A program made the translations under genes and the position numbers. Shown piece after piece: positions 17,314-27,389 of a DNA stretch of 64,000 nt; position 1 is the first letter of the stretch, and every line of letters begins with the position of its first letter. The notes under the pieces are model-generated. The model made no database searches. It had not been told where the DNA came from and saw only the letters and a program-made list of their open reading frames with translations. The DNA is from Parachlamydiales bacterium (lineage in GTDB: Bacteria; Chlamydiota; Chlamydiia; Chlamydiales; Rhabdochlamydiaceae), in NCBI GenBank assembly GCA_003153295.1, contig PLXY01000011.1, forward strand, positions 211,818 through 275,817. Direction: 5' to 3'.

Positions 17314-19089
17314 ATGTTTATCAATTTCAAAAGAAAATTAATTTTCGCTGTACTTTATGTGACTGCTATATGGAACTTCTCTATTGACGCAGTTAGCTTA
17401 ACCACAGGGACCACTTATCCAGCATTCTGTCAACAAGCTGTCATGGATGCTGAAGTTTTTGCGCACTTCAAGCGCAATCCGTATTATCAACAAATCTTAG
17501 AACACCTAAGTTATGAGACAGGCTGTGCATATTTAGAATTCATCATTCAAACATATCCCGATTTAGTTTCTTTCTTCGACAAATTTCGAGAAAATGACAC
17601 TCTAGGTGATCCAATTACTTCTGATTACGGGAGATATGGATGGTTCTCGCCTACAACTTTAAGGTATATAAAAGTTGCAGGTGACTTAAAACAACAGTTT
17701 GGCGATTTAAGCAAAATGCATATTGTTGAAATTGGAGGAGGATATGGCGGACAGTGCAAAATATTAGCAGAATTAACGGGCTTTGCAAGTTACACTATTA
17801 TAGACCTTCCAGAAGGTATTGCCCTAACCAAAAAGTACCTTTCATTGCTGGGTATTCAAAATGTCAATTTTATCGAAAATAACCTTCTTGAGCAAGTTGG
17901 GTCCTATGATTTAGTAATTAGCAATTATGCTTTTTCGGAAATTGATCAATCAGAACAACAAAAATACCTAAAACATGTCATCAATCCTACCAAAAATGGG
18001 TACATGACGATGAATTTTATTTCCCAACATCTAAAATCTCTTTCCATTGATGATCTCATTCGAGTTCTTCATTCAAGTAATAAGAAGGGAAAGGTAAAGA
18101 AAGAATACCCAAATACGCATCCCGATAATCTTATCCTTATTTGGAAAACTATTGATGCTCTAACTTTCGTCCAAAAAAAAGATTCCCCCACGACTATACC
18201 TATAGAACATAGCAATGCCATCACATATAGTTTCAGCGGCGGGCGTCTGGGAGATAACTTGGTGGCTTACTTTCATGCCAAATGGCTTGCATATAAATAC
18301 ACCCTCCCCTTTCGCTACATTCCATTTCCATATGCAGATAATTTTATGTTATCTGACGAAGATCGGCCATTTAACCCTTCTGAATTTCAAAATACCATTA
18401 CCACTACAAACGAAACTGACTTAAAAGCGGTTTCTAATTCATCAATATTTGTAATCCCCTATTTACCTGTAAACAAGGAATATTTGTATAACCCAGAAAA
18501 AAGAGAACTTAGTACATGGGCACCCGCCTTTCAAGTTGAGTGGGAAAATCCCGAATTCCGCTCTTTAATCAGACGCTGTTTAACTCCTAAAACTCCTCTG
18601 CTCGTAGCTAACTTGCCCTCTGACAAAATAACAGTGGGAGTTCATATTCGCAGAGGCGCAGGCGATGCTTCACATTTTATTGGAATGCCTTTGAAATTTC
18701 CCAATGACAACTATTACCTGCAACAAATCACAAGACTTTCTAGAATTTTCAAAGATCAACCTTTGTACGTTTACATTTTAACAGATGATTTGAATCCCTC
18801 AAGTATTGTTGAATATTATCAAGATAATCTTAAAAATCCCAATATTTATTTTGATTACTGTAAAGAAAGAAACAATCCTTCTATAAATGTTTTAGAAGAT
18901 TTCTTTCTAATAACAAAGTTTGATTGCTTAATCATTCCTAATTCCAATTTTTCATTGATGGCTTCAAAAATAGCAGACTCTGCTATTGTAATTACTCCTG
19001 TTCACCCTACTTTAGTTCAGGGTCACTTTGTCATTGACGAGGTTGAATTGGCTTTTAATGGTCAGCTAAAGCATCTCGAAAAAAATTAG
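17314..19089 (+). CDS. Exported fusion: putative sugar O-methyltransferase + fucosyltransferase-like domain
   Basis: This 591-aa protein starts with a probable signal peptide (LIFAVLYVTAIWNFSIDAVS, residues 9-28). Residues about 45-285 form a class I methyltransferase of the putative sugar O-methyltransferase type, with HIVEIGGGYGGQCKILAEL at 136-154, YTIIDLPEG at 160-168 and DLVISNYAFSEID at 199-211. Residues about 300-591 look like a GT11/O-fucosyltransferase-type fold, with SFSGGRLGDNLVAYFHAKW at 306-324 and VGVHIRRGAGD at 441-451, the GDP-fucose binding signature. Such a fusion could fucosylate and methylate one glycan. The methyltransferase half resembles the two proteins at 41801-42949 and 43438-44610. 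Codon use is AT-rich. Confidence 0.83.
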   Translation: MFINFKRKLIFAVLYVTAIWNFSIDAVSLTTGTTYPAFCQQAVMDAEVFAHFKRNPYYQQILEHLSYETGCAYLEFIIQTYPDLVSFFDKFRENDTLGDPITSDYGRYGWFSPTTLRYIKVAGDLKQQFGDLSKMHIVEIGGGYGGQCKILAELTGFASYTIIDLPEGIALTKKYLSLLGIQNVNFIENNLLEQVGSYDLVISNYAFSEIDQSEQQKYLKHVINPTKNGYMTMNFISQHLKSLSIDDLIRVLHSSNKKGKVKKEYPNTHPDNLILIWKTIDALTFVQKKDSPTTIPIEHSNAITYSFSGGRLGDNLVAYFHAKWLAYKYTLPFRYIPFPYADNFMLSDEDRPFNPSEFQNTITTTNETDLKAVSNSSIFVIPYLPVNKEYLYNPEKRELSTWAPAFQVEWENPEFRSLIRRCLTPKTPLLVANLPSDKITVGVHIRRGAGDASHFIGMPLKFPNDNYYLQQITRLSRIFKDQPLYVYILTDDLNPSSIVEYYQDNLKNPNIYFDYCKERNNPSINVLEDFFLITKFDCLIIPNSNFSLMASKIADSAIVITPVHPTLVQGHFVIDEVELAFNGQLKHLEKN

Positions 19090-19130
19090 ATGATTCGCTA
19101 ATGACATTGCGAAACCCCATAGAATACTTT

Positions 19131-19160
19131 ATGCTTTATGATTTTTAACATAAAAAGCAT
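19131..19160. terminator. Inverted repeat, possible weak bidirectional terminator
   Basis: ATGCTTTATG and CATAAAAAGCAT can pair around an AT-rich loop, with a two-base bulge. It lies between two convergent genes ending at 19089 and 19251, where a shared terminator is expected. The stem is AT-rich, so it would be weak. Confidence 0.3.
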
Positions 19161-19250
19161 AGTTTGGCTTACTTTATCTATCTTTACAAGATCACATTAT
19201 GTAAAACATTTTTTATAAAATTCCATCTCTTGCTAGCTTCTCTTTGAGTT

Positions 19251-20183
19251 TCAGTCTACTCTCTCGCGAGTCATATCGATATTGATGCTGTCTTCTCTAA
19301 TTTTAGCAAGTATCGGATCAAATTCCTCATTCATCTTATTAGCATGATCCATCACGCCTTCAATATTAGCTCCCCATTTGAAATAGCGGGGAATCTTAAC
19401 ATTAATCAAAAACGATGAGTCCCGCGTCCAATAATGATTAATCCGAATTTTATCGATGTGAAGCTCTTCGCAAGCTGTGGGCACTGGTTTTCGATTAACA
19501 TCGACAGCCCAGTGATTATCAGTATAAATGCAATAGTGAGGATTTGGACAAGAAATGACATGTAAAGGCTGTACAATACTTTTGCTATTGTTATTCCAAA
19601 CATGGGTTGACTTCATTTTCCATACTAAGTGATCTAATATAGGACAAGAACCGTCCTCTTCATATATGCATTCAGCTCCAAAAGATGTTCCATAGCATTG
19701 CCAATTTATGCATAAGCCTGATACATCCGAGTAATCAGTTTCTAGCAGTTGCACGAGATTACCGTTGGACACAGGCACTATAAACTCGTCGATATCTATC
19801 AAAGCTAGCCATTTCGAAACATGCCGGCATTTCTCTATAGCGTCGTTATAAGCGCCTGTTTGAACAATAAAGCTATGATGCCACCAGTCGTTCGTTTCTT
19901 GCTTTGACGGCCATTCTGTGAGTGTAACGCAACCGCTCTTAATAAACCGATCAAGAATAGTAAGATAATAATCGTTGCTGTTGTTGTTATATAAGAAAAA
20001 ATGTTCAACGCCGATACTCTTATGATATTCGATCCACTCTTTTAAGTACGGTGCTTCATTTTGAAATATTGCTGCAATGGATAGAGTATATGTATTAACA
20101 GAGTGTATTTCTTCTTGTCGATGTTTCTCTTCAGAAGATAATATCGATGATGATATAAGTAAGCATACTAAATATTTAAACAT
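19251..20183 (-). CDS. Exported GT92-like (DUF23 / Glyco_tranf_2_4) glycosyltransferase
   Basis: This 310-aa protein has a signal peptide (MFKYLVCLLISSSILSSE). Its core is typical of the GT92 / GT2-4 group: IFQNEAPYLKEWIEYHKSIG, HFFLYNNNSND, KWLALIDIDEFIVP with D-I-D as the metal-binding triad, and a C-terminal IRINHYWTRD. Members transfer hexoses to glycans; the substrate here is unknown. The start ATG at 20183 is chosen because GAGG lies just upstream and it places the signal peptide at the N-terminus; a GTG at 20204 is possible but would add charged residues. It is the fourth export-signal-bearing glycosyltransferase or methyltransferase within 7.5 kb, counting the GT6-like protein. Confidence 0.82.
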   Translation of the reverse strand: MFKYLVCLLISSSILSSEEKHRQEEIHSVNTYTLSIAAIFQNEAPYLKEWIEYHKSIGVEHFFLYNNNSNDYYLTILDRFIKSGCVTLTEWPSKQETNDWWHHSFIVQTGAYNDAIEKCRHVSKWLALIDIDEFIVPVSNGNLVQLLETDYSDVSGLCINWQCYGTSFGAECIYEEDGSCPILDHLVWKMKSTHVWNNNSKSIVQPLHVISCPNPHYCIYTDNHWAVDVNRKPVPTACEELHIDKIRINHYWTRDSSFLINVKIPRYFKWGANIEGVMDHANKMNEEFDPILAKIREDSINIDMTRERVD

Positions 20184-20209
20184 AAGGCCTCGTTTTCGAG
20201 ACACTGTAA

Positions 20210-20308
20210 GGCCTCTTAAAGGAAAAAAGCAAGAAAGAATTTATTAAAACAGAACGGCACAAGTTCAAAGAAGGTAAACTTCCTAGTGACTCTAAAAAAG
20301 GGATCTAA
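20210..20308 (+). pseudogene. Small remnant resembling a DUF6496-type basic protein
   Basis: An open frame without a start codon reads KEFIKTERHKFKEGKLPSDS followed by KKGI and a stop. The KFKEGKL..SKKG pattern recalls small basic DUF6496-type proteins, which normally continue with an NRKQAIAIALSEA segment that is missing here. It looks like the broken N-terminal half of such a gene. Recognition is from memory and the match is short. Confidence 0.3.
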
Positions 20309-20463
20309 TGTATTTCAAATATTGTGAGGCGCCGACTCTGATGCCCTCGGATAATATTTATTATCTTCAGAGAGCGTGCCAAGCTCTTGTAACCTGCTTT
20401 TTTAAGGAGATTTGTTAGATTCCTACAGGTTTCTTTCACTCTTTTATAAGGTTTAGGAGTTCT

Positions 20464-21792
20464 TCAATCAAAGATGGGTTTGAAACCATGAAATCGGTGC
20501 AGATAGCCATAGACCATCCCGGCATGAATCCATATGCAAGGTCTAAATAGGCCCTGGTTGAACTGCAAAACGATGAGCAGAATAATAAGGGAAATAAATA
20601 GCGCAACAGCAGCAAGTTTATCCGGCTGAGAAATTTGAGAGCTTGTGATCACATTTTTAAAGAGCCTATAAAAAACAAGGCCCAGTGCAATAAATCCCAA
20701 GAATCCCATGAGGCCTAAACTGGCTAAGACTTCAGTGAATACATTGGTGGGATCATAAGTCTCCAGTTCAACAAGCATTTGCGGTGTGGTGTCATAATAA
20801 GAAGCCTGCTCAAAAAGGTAAGGACCTACGCCCCCAATGCCTATGCCGAAAAAAGGATTTTTAAGAAATATTTTAAGACAAGAAATCATACCCTCCCACC
20901 GTGCTGTAAATGAGAAATGGTTCATAAATCCAAAATAAAAAAACTTAAAAAAAGTCAAAGTGAAAATATCCCAAAAAAGCAAAGCAAGAATACCAGCAAA
21001 CCCACAGCAAACAGCGATAAATTTAACAATTCTCCTTTTCGCATCAGAAGCTAAGTTGTGAATAGGCGGCAAATACGCCATCCATAAAGAGACAGCGCAA
21101 AAAGCTGGATAAGAAAACACAATGCCTGTCGACGTCGAGGCGATAAGAAGAAAATTAATTCCCAAAAGCTTACATGTTTCTTTCATAGAGAAACGGGAAG
21201 GAGGCTGAAAGATCGCTTCAGCATTTTTAAACATTACATAAGCCGTAATGTAGAGAGCATAATAAGAGGGTTCATACGTCCATGCTTGCCCTCGTGCGAG
21301 CGCTCCCACGCGTTGACTTGCTAAAGGATCAAAAATTCCGAACACGGATAATACAAGCTGGGAAACAGCATAAATCCCTAGGCAAGTGAAGGATAAACAA
21401 TAGATCTTCAATAATTTCGAAGGTTGAAAATATTGAAAAAAGCTCAATGGAAGCAAAAAATAGAAGATAAAGTTAAAAAGACAGACTCCGATATATCCAT
21501 AGGAACGAAACGGATGAATACTAAAAAAAGAGGAAAAAAAAAGAGCGAGTAGAATCCATAAAAACGGATACAGAAGCGGGCGCGGTAGAACAATATTTCG
21601 TTTAAATAACCAAAAATATCCAAAGAGTAGGATGGATATCACATGCGTGGCTTTGGGTTTAAAAATCGTCAGCTGAATATGTAATAGCTCGCCAGATGAG
21701 AGTAAAAAATAGAGAAAAACAAAGAGAAGAGGGAAAAATACTTCGCTCTTGGGAAGAACCCATAAACCTGCTTTATTTTCTGCCGTAGACAT
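20464..21792 (-). CDS. O-antigen ligase / polymerase family (Wzy_C) membrane protein
   Basis: This 442-aa protein has about ten to twelve hydrophobic segments and the conserved periplasmic loop region of the Wzy_C family (RWEGMISCLKIFLKNPFFGIG then GVGPYLFE). Family members either ligate undecaprenyl-linked O-chains to lipid A-core (WaaL) or polymerise O-units (Wzy). Because the cluster encodes an ABC exporter and no Wzx flippase was seen, a ligase role is more likely, but the families cannot be separated by eye. The ATG at 21792 is preferred to a TTG at 21798. It is the last gene of the eight-gene operon and overlaps manC by 20 bases. Confidence 0.8.
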   Translation of the reverse strand: MSTAENKAGLWVLPKSEVFFPLLFVFLYFLLSSGELLHIQLTIFKPKATHVISILLFGYFWLFKRNIVLPRPLLYPFLWILLALFFSSFFSIHPFRSYGYIGVCLFNFIFYFLLPLSFFQYFQPSKLLKIYCLSFTCLGIYAVSQLVLSVFGIFDPLASQRVGALARGQAWTYEPSYYALYITAYVMFKNAEAIFQPPSRFSMKETCKLLGINFLLIASTSTGIVFSYPAFCAVSLWMAYLPPIHNLASDAKRRIVKFIAVCCGFAGILALLFWDIFTLTFFKFFYFGFMNHFSFTARWEGMISCLKIFLKNPFFGIGIGGVGPYLFEQASYYDTTPQMLVELETYDPTNVFTEVLASLGLMGFLGFIALGLVFYRLFKNVITSSQISQPDKLAAVALFISLIILLIVLQFNQGLFRPCIWIHAGMVYGYLHRFHGFKPIFD

Positions 21793-23161
21793 CTTCAACT
21801 CTTACGATATCATCCTCGCCCATGTAATCACCTACCTGTACTTCAATGAGTTCGATAGGAGTATCTGTCGGATTTTCCAAGCGATGAATGCCCTTTTTTG
21901 GAACGTAAACGCTTTGATTTTCCTCAATAATTTGTTCTTTGTAACCGATAGTGACTTTTGCGCTTCCTTTGACAACGACCCAATGTTCGCTTCGATGGTG
22001 ATGCCATTGCAAGCTAAGACTCTGATGCGGTTCTACAAGAATACGTTTAACTTTATACCGTGGACCTTCTTCTAACACCGTATAACTTCCCCAGGGCCGT
22101 TGAATTGTTCGATGCTCCAGGCTTTCTTTCTTTCCTTGCCGCTTAAGCTCTTCTACGATTTTTTTAACACCCTGAGAGCTTCCCTTTTTTCCTAAAAAAA
22201 GAGCATCTTCCGTTTCTATGATAATAATATCTTCGAGCCCCATGGTGGAAATCAGTCGCCTGCCTCCGTAAATCAAACTATTCTTGGTATCGACATCATA
22301 AATATTTCCGATTTTCACATTTTGATTTTCATCTTTTTCCATCACATCAAAGACGCTATCCCATGAACCTATGTCAGACCACTTTAAATGAAGAGGAAGC
22401 ACGACAATGTTTTTGGAAACTTCCATCAGGGCATAATCAATTGAAATCTCCGGCATCTGATCAAAATCTGTCGCCATTTTGGACAAAGGGTTGAGCGTAT
22501 GCTCAAAAATAGCCGGTGCATGCTGTTGGAGTTCATTCCAAAAAGTTTGGAGGGAAAAAGCCACCATGCCGCTATTCCATAGAAAATTTCCTGACAAAAG
22601 ATATTCTTCGGCTTTTTCAACCGAAGGTTTTTCCACAAATCGCAAAACATCACAAATCTGTGAGTCCTCTGTGCGCTGAATTTGAATATATCCATACCCC
22701 GTCTCAGGCTTATCCGGACGTACCCCGAAAGTCACAAGAAGGTTTTCTTTAGCTGCTTTTTCTGCTGCTGGCAAAATTTCTAAAAAAGCCGCTTCCGGAG
22801 AGATAAGATGATCCGAGGGCGATATCAAAATCGCTTCGGATCCTTTCACTTTTTCAATCTCTTCAAGATACTTCAATGCATAGGCGATGGCAGGAGCCGT
22901 ATTTTTTCTTAGCGGCTCAACCAAAATTCTCTTTTCAAAAGCAGGATTTAAAATAGTGACCTGGGATTTTACAAGATGAAAACACTCTTGATTAGTCAGG
23001 ATCAAGATGTCTTCTATGTTATAGGCTGGCCAAAATCTTTTGACAGTTCTTTGCAGAAGAGATAGATCTCCTCCCAATTTTAAAAATTGTTTGGGAAAAG
23101 ATCCTCTAGAGATCGGCCAAAGCCTGGTTCCGCTACCGCCGGCAAGAATAACGATTTTCAT
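21773..23161 (-). CDS. manC: Mannose-1-phosphate guanylyltransferase / mannose-6-phosphate isomerase
   Basis: This enzyme makes GDP-mannose from mannose-1-phosphate and GTP. The 462-aa protein has the nucleotidyltransferase signature LAGGSGTRLWPISRGSFPKQ at the N-terminus, FVEKP and LWNSGM in the middle, and a C-terminal cupin domain (RPWGSYTVLEEG, LQWHHHRSEHWVVVKG) that in bifunctional members isomerises fructose-6-phosphate. The ATG at 23161 is chosen for its GGAGAG site eight bases upstream and because it starts exactly at the conserved MKIVILAGG. It overlaps the upstream GT4 gene by 29 bases. Its product feeds Gmd in the same operon. Confidence 0.95.
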   Translation of the reverse strand: MKIVILAGGSGTRLWPISRGSFPKQFLKLGGDLSLLQRTVKRFWPAYNIEDILILTNQECFHLVKSQVTILNPAFEKRILVEPLRKNTAPAIAYALKYLEEIEKVKGSEAILISPSDHLISPEAAFLEILPAAEKAAKENLLVTFGVRPDKPETGYGYIQIQRTEDSQICDVLRFVEKPSVEKAEEYLLSGNFLWNSGMVAFSLQTFWNELQQHAPAIFEHTLNPLSKMATDFDQMPEISIDYALMEVSKNIVVLPLHLKWSDIGSWDSVFDVMEKDENQNVKIGNIYDVDTKNSLIYGGRRLISTMGLEDIIIIETEDALFLGKKGSSQGVKKIVEELKRQGKKESLEHRTIQRPWGSYTVLEEGPRYKVKRILVEPHQSLSLQWHHHRSEHWVVVKGSAKVTIGYKEQIIEENQSVYVPKKGIHRLENPTDTPIELIEVQVGDYMGEDDIVRVEDVYGRK

Positions 23162-24230
23162 TAAATTCTCTCCATTTCTCTTCGACAAAAGTTTTAAATT
23201 CTTGTTTGAAACGTTCTTTATTGAACTTTTCAGCGTGGGTTTTAATCACCATTGGATCAAAACTTAAGCATTCAAAACGCTCAATAGCACTTAGAAGGCT
23301 GGAAACGGTCTGCTCTTCAAAAAAAATTCCGGTTTTACCGGGAATAACCGTTTCACAAGCGCCTCCCTTTCCAAAAGCGATCACAGGAGTTCCGCTAGCT
23401 TGAGCCTCCACGGGAACAATTCCAAAATCTTCTTCTGCGGCAAAAATAAAGCCCTTAGCCTGACTGAGAAGAGATGATACAGTCTCATCATTTTGATGGC
23501 CCATCATTTTGACATTAATTGTTGCCATTGCTTTAAGACGTTGCATTTCAGGGCCGTCTCCAACCACCAGCAAGCGGCGGTCAGGAAGAGAGGCAAAAGC
23601 TTTGATCATGAGATCGATTTTTTTATAAGGGACCAGACGAGAGACAGTTAAATAAAAATCGTCTTTTTGCTCTGAAAGATAAAAATTTTCTGTGGATACG
23701 GGCGGATAAATCACGGTCGCTTTTCGGCCATAAATTCTTTCAATACGTTCAGCAACAAAGACTGAATTAGCAATGAAGTGATCGACCCGATTCGAAGTTG
23801 AAAGATCCCACTCCCGCAAATATTTGAGAACAGCTTTAGCCCCCAACCTTCGCACGGCTCCTAACGTTTCAGTGTACTGCTTTTCTAAGTCCCAAGCATA
23901 GCGCATCGGCGTATGGCAATAACAGATATGGAGCTGATCTTCCCGTTTTTTTATCCCTTTAGCAACAGCATGAGAACTCGACAAAATGATTTCGAATTCA
24001 TTGAGATCAAATTTCTCAATGGCCCAGGGGAAAAAAGGCAAAAAATAACGATGGAAACGAAGAGATCCGGGCATTTTTTGCAAAACCGAAGAGATCACTT
24101 TCTTGCCAGGCAAAATTTTTCCATTCATCAAAGTAAAAATCGGAGAGGGGTAAAGATTCCAGATCTCTTCCAGCACTTTTTCCGCGCCGCCGGAAGTCAC
24201 AAGCCAGTCATGGATAAGCGCTGTTTTCAT
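23133..24230 (-). CDS. Glycosyltransferase family 4 (mannosyltransferase-like)
   Basis: This 365-aa GT-B enzyme has the acceptor-side N-terminus ALIHDWLVTSGGAEKVLEEI, CYCHTPMRYAWD, and the C-terminal nucleotide-sugar region TVSRLVPYKKIDLMIKAF, VVGDGPE, and FAAEEDFGIVPVEAQASGTP with the E-x7-E pair of family 4. Relatives in O-antigen clusters (WbaZ-like) transfer mannose from GDP-mannose, which fits manC next door, but the sugar is inferred. Four-base ATGA overlap with the upstream GT4 gene. Confidence 0.92.
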   Translation of the reverse strand: MKTALIHDWLVTSGGAEKVLEEIWNLYPSPIFTLMNGKILPGKKVISSVLQKMPGSLRFHRYFLPFFPWAIEKFDLNEFEIILSSSHAVAKGIKKREDQLHICYCHTPMRYAWDLEKQYTETLGAVRRLGAKAVLKYLREWDLSTSNRVDHFIANSVFVAERIERIYGRKATVIYPPVSTENFYLSEQKDDFYLTVSRLVPYKKIDLMIKAFASLPDRRLLVVGDGPEMQRLKAMATINVKMMGHQNDETVSSLLSQAKGFIFAAEEDFGIVPVEAQASGTPVIAFGKGGACETVIPGKTGIFFEEQTVSSLLSAIERFECLSFDPMVIKTHAEKFNKERFKQEFKTFVEEKWREFNENRYSCRR

Positions 24231-25324
24231 GCTAATCTTTCCAAGATTTCGATATGTTTTTCAGCTGTTTTTTTCCAGGTAAAGTCGCGGCTTCTTTGAA
24301 GCCCTTTTTCCTTCAGCTTCAAGCAAAGGGTTTGGTCTTCCATAACTTTTCGCATCCCCTCGGCAATATCTTCCACATGATAAGGATCGACATAAATCGC
24401 ACTATCTCCGCAAACTTCGGGCAAACTCGCCGCTTTAGAAACGACAACTGGACATCCGCAGCTCATGGCTTCAAGAGGGGTTAATCCGAATCCTTCGTAA
24501 AATGAAGGATGAATAGCTCCGGAAGCTAACTGGTAAAGCCTAGGCAAATCTTGATTATCGACTTGGCCCAAAAGCAAAACTTGTTTTTGCAAAGAAGGGT
24601 TCTGGTCCAGGATAAACTGCCAAGTATCCGCCTTCACTTTTTTCCCCACCAAAACCAGCTTCCAATCGGGAAAATTCTGGAATAAAAGTTTCCATGCTAA
24701 CAACAACCGATCGATATTTTTTTGGGGCGCCAGGTTGCTCACAAACAGAAAGTATTTTTGAGGAAGCTGATATTTTTCTCGAATAGGCTCTAAAGAACCT
24801 GCTTCTTTTGGGCAGAAAAAAGAGCCATCAACTCCTAAATGTACGACTGAAATCTTATCCTCAGGAGTATGAGTATATTTGATAATTTCGCTTTTGGAGA
24901 AATAGGAATCGGTCAGAATATGGTCGGATACTTTTACAGCCCTGTTCATAACAGCTTGAGCATAGGCTCTTTTGGGGAAACTCAATGTATGGCCGAAAGC
25001 AAGATGATAAACGTCATGGATAGTCGTCACTCTTTTTTTCGCCCGCAGTTGTAAAAGAGGAGTATTGTAATGCGGACTCCAGAAAAGATCGCATCTCGGC
25101 ACTAAGAAAGGGAGTGCCATTTGCTCGGCAATGGAATAGATCGGCGCAGCTGTCATAATCAGATCAAAAGAAGAACTTAGAGCAGGCCATTTTTTAACGA
25201 CATCAACATGTGTAATTAATCTGATTTTAAAAGGTCCATCCTTCAATATTGAAACGATATTGCGGATATAAGTTCCGATGCCAGAATTGAAGGCCATCCT
25301 TGTATCAATGCAGATCTCTTTCAT
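24227..25324 (-). CDS. Glycosyltransferase family 4
   Basis: This is a second 365-aa GT-B enzyme of family 4. It begins with [19 protein letters not shown], a form common in mannosyl- and rhamnosyltransferases of surface polysaccharide clusters, and carries [25 protein letters not shown] and the E-x7-E motif in [19 protein letters not shown]. It is only distantly related to the following GT4. It overlaps gmd and the next GT4 gene by four bases each, so all three are translationally coupled. Confidence 0.92.
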   Translation of the reverse strand: MKEICIDTRMAFNSGIGTYIRNIVSILKDGPFKIRLITHVDVVKKWPALSSSFDLIMTAAPIYSIAEQMALPFLVPRCDLFWSPHYNTPLLQLRAKKRVTTIHDVYHLAFGHTLSFPKRAYAQAVMNRAVKVSDHILTDSYFSKSEIIKYTHTPEDKISVVHLGVDGSFFCPKEAGSLEPIREKYQLPQKYFLFVSNLAPQKNIDRLLLAWKLLFQNFPDWKLVLVGKKVKADTWQFILDQNPSLQKQVLLLGQVDNQDLPRLYQLASGAIHPSFYEGFGLTPLEAMSCGCPVVVSKAASLPEVCGDSAIYVDPYHVEDIAEGMRKVMEDQTLCLKLKEKGLQRSRDFTWKKTAEKHIEILERLA

Positions 25325-26352
25325 ACCAAGGAGATCTCGATAGACATGTTTTCGACCAGCGAGATATCGGCTTTGACCATCAAGTGCGCTAGCTGTTGAA
25401 CGGACGTTTTAGCTTCCCATCCTAATTGTTTTTTAGCTTTAGAGGCATCTCCCACTAAAAAATCGACTTCCGAAGGACGAAAATACTCGGGAGATATTTC
25501 GATCAGAAGTTTACCCGTGTTTTTGTCGAAACCTTTTTCATCGACTCCTTTACCCTGCCAAACGATATCAATGCCTGCGCTTTCAAAAGCAAGTTCAGTA
25601 AATCTCCGCACCGAAGTGGTAGATCCCGTTGCTAGAACGTAATCATCAGGGATAGATTGTTGAAGCATGAGCCACATCCCTTCAACAAAGTCTTCAGCAT
25701 AACCCCAGTCTCTTTGGGCATCCAGATTACCCAGGATAAGTTTTTCTTGGAGACCACGTTTGATTTTCGCCACACTCAAAGTGATCTTTCGGGTGACAAA
25801 AGTTTCACCTCGCCGGGGGCTTTCGTGATTGAATAAAATTCCATTGCAAGCAAAAAGGCCATAGGCTTCTCGATAATTGACAGTAGCCCAATAGGCGTAA
25901 AGTTTTGCAACGCCATAAGGAGAGCGAGGATAAAAAGGAGTCGCCTCATTTTGAGGATTTTCAAGCACCTTTCCATAAAGTTCAGAAGTTGACGCCTGAT
26001 AGAATCGCGCTTGAGGGCAAGAGTGGCGCACGCATTCCAACAGCCTGACCACGCCCACGCCATCGATATCCGCGGTATATTCAGGCATATCGAATGATGT
26101 CTTTACATGGCTCATCGCTGCTAAATTATAAACCTCATCGGGCTTAACAGCTTCGACAATGCGTTTCAGACTCGAACAGTCTCCCATATCTCCTTGATGA
26201 AGGATAATCCCATCTAAATGGCTTAAGCGAGCTAAATTATTGGAGGAAGAACGGCGCACGATGCCATGGACTGCATATCCTTTCTTTAATAAAAACTCTG
26301 CAAGATAAGATCCATCTTGCCCTGTGATCCCTGTAATTAAAGCTTTGCGCAT
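25321..26352 (-). CDS. gmd: GDP-mannose 4,6-dehydratase
   Basis: This enzyme converts GDP-mannose to GDP-4-keto-6-deoxymannose, the precursor of GDP-fucose, GDP-rhamnose and similar sugars. The 343-aa short-chain dehydrogenase has [15 protein letters not shown] for NADP binding, the arginine-rich [10 protein letters not shown], the catalytic STSELYGK and [15 protein letters not shown] with the Y-x3-K pair, and [23 protein letters not shown] lies just upstream of the ATG. It overlaps GT2 upstream by 16 bases. No fcl (fucose synthase) was found; the reductase at 27386-28291 is the only candidate in the window for the next step. Confidence 0.96.
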   Translation of the reverse strand: MRKALITGITGQDGSYLAEFLLKKGYAVHGIVRRSSSNNLARLSHLDGIILHQGDMGDCSSLKRIVEAVKPDEVYNLAAMSHVKTSFDMPEYTADIDGVGVVRLLECVRHSCPQARFYQASTSELYGKVLENPQNEATPFYPRSPYGVAKLYAYWATVNYREAYGLFACNGILFNHESPRRGETFVTRKITLSVAKIKRGLQEKLILGNLDAQRDWGYAEDFVEGMWLMLQQSIPDDYVLATGSTTSVRRFTELAFESAGIDIVWQGKGVDEKGFDKNTGKLLIEISPEYFRPSEVDFLVGDASKAKKQLGWEAKTSVQQLAHLMVKADISLVENMSIEISLV

Positions 26353-27389
26353 TTATTCTCCTCAATCAATTTAGTATAGCTTCTATTCTCACTTAGCGCA
26401 CGATAGTTTTTAATATATTTAAACGTTTTATAACTATATCCGACAAAACAAGAAAAAACCTTTTGAAAGATTATACTTTTTTTACAAAAAATAGCGGCTT
26501 TTTTTATGATCTTGCCCCTCATTTTTCCTTTGGGAAGCGTTCTAAGCAGATCAGCGATAGGAAGCATTTCATCTATTTTTTCTTGTAAAATGGCCTGTAC
26601 ACCGATGGATGTCAGCAGATTTCTCATTTTACATTTCATCAAAAAATCTAATTTTTCCTTGTCAATCTCGGTGAGTTTATCAATTTTTTTTAAATTTTCA
26701 CTGATTTTAAACCAACTTGGAGAAACTAATTTCAGCCCGCAATTTCCCGAATAAGAAGCAGGATGATGGATAAAAAGAGCGCATGGCTTTGGTGATACAG
26801 CATAAGAAAAGCGGGCTGCTGCTTTTAACACAAAGTCAACATCAATCGGCTTTACCTGTTTATCAATTCCTCCAACTGCTTCTATGACCTCTTGACGGAA
26901 CAAAATTCCCGTCCAGTTGATATAGCTCGCGATCATCTCAAATAATCCCTGAGGCGGCGTATAGAACTCTTCGGATTTTTTAGAAATTCCTATGAAGCGC
27001 CCCTTTTCAGTCACATCTATCACAGCTCCAGCTGAAAAAGAGGCTTCAGGGTGTTTGTCGAAACCTGCCATTGCTGTTTCATAGAATTCCGGCAGAAGGA
27101 TGTCATCATCGGAAAGAAAGGAGAAGAAGGGAGTCTTCACTTGGAGCATGCCGTATTCAAAATTGGGAGAGGATTTAATATTCTGCGGATGGCAATAGTA
27201 ATGGATCCGAGAATCTTTTTTAGCCAATTCTGCTACGACAGCGGCGGTCTCGTCGCCTGAAGCGTTGTCATAAATGCAAATTTGGAAATGAGGATATGTT
27301 TGATTTAAAACGCTTTGAATTGCTCTTCGCAACTGCTCGGGCCTGCGATAAGTAGGAATAACTGTGGTAATCAGCGGTATGTTGTTCAT
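26337..27389 (-). CDS. Glycosyltransferase family 2, paralogue group A
   Basis: This 350-aa GT-A enzyme has [32 protein letters not shown] and [19 protein letters not shown], where S-D-D-D is the metal and sugar-nucleotide site. It is paralogous to the proteins at 29051, 36672 and 38735, which share the RP-x-LL-x-x-A-x-x-S-V-L and DNAS-x-DET motifs. No membrane segment is evident, so it is a cytoplasmic, membrane-associated enzyme. It is coupled to gmd (16-base overlap) and the reductase upstream (4-base overlap). Confidence 0.92.
   Translation of the reverse strand: MNNIPLITTVIPTYRRPEQLRRAIQSVLNQTYPHFQICIYDNASGDETAAVVAELAKKDSRIHYYCHPQNIKSSPNFEYGMLQVKTPFFSFLSDDDILLPEFYETAMAGFDKHPEASFSAGAVIDVTEKGRFIGISKKSEEFYTPPQGLFEMIASYINWTGILFRQEVIEAVGGIDKQVKPIDVDFVLKAAARFSYAVSPKPCALFIHHPASYSGNCGLKLVSPSWFKISENLKKIDKLTEIDKEKLDFLMKCKMRNLLTSIGVQAILQEKIDEMLPIADLLRTLPKGKMRGKIIKKAAIFCKKSIIFQKVFSCFVGYSYKTFKYIKNYRALSENRSYTKLIEENKCAKL

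Noticed and set aside
22426..22752. Short frames on both strands inside manC
   Set aside because: They fall within the conserved nucleotidyltransferase domain and show no motif or ribosome binding site.
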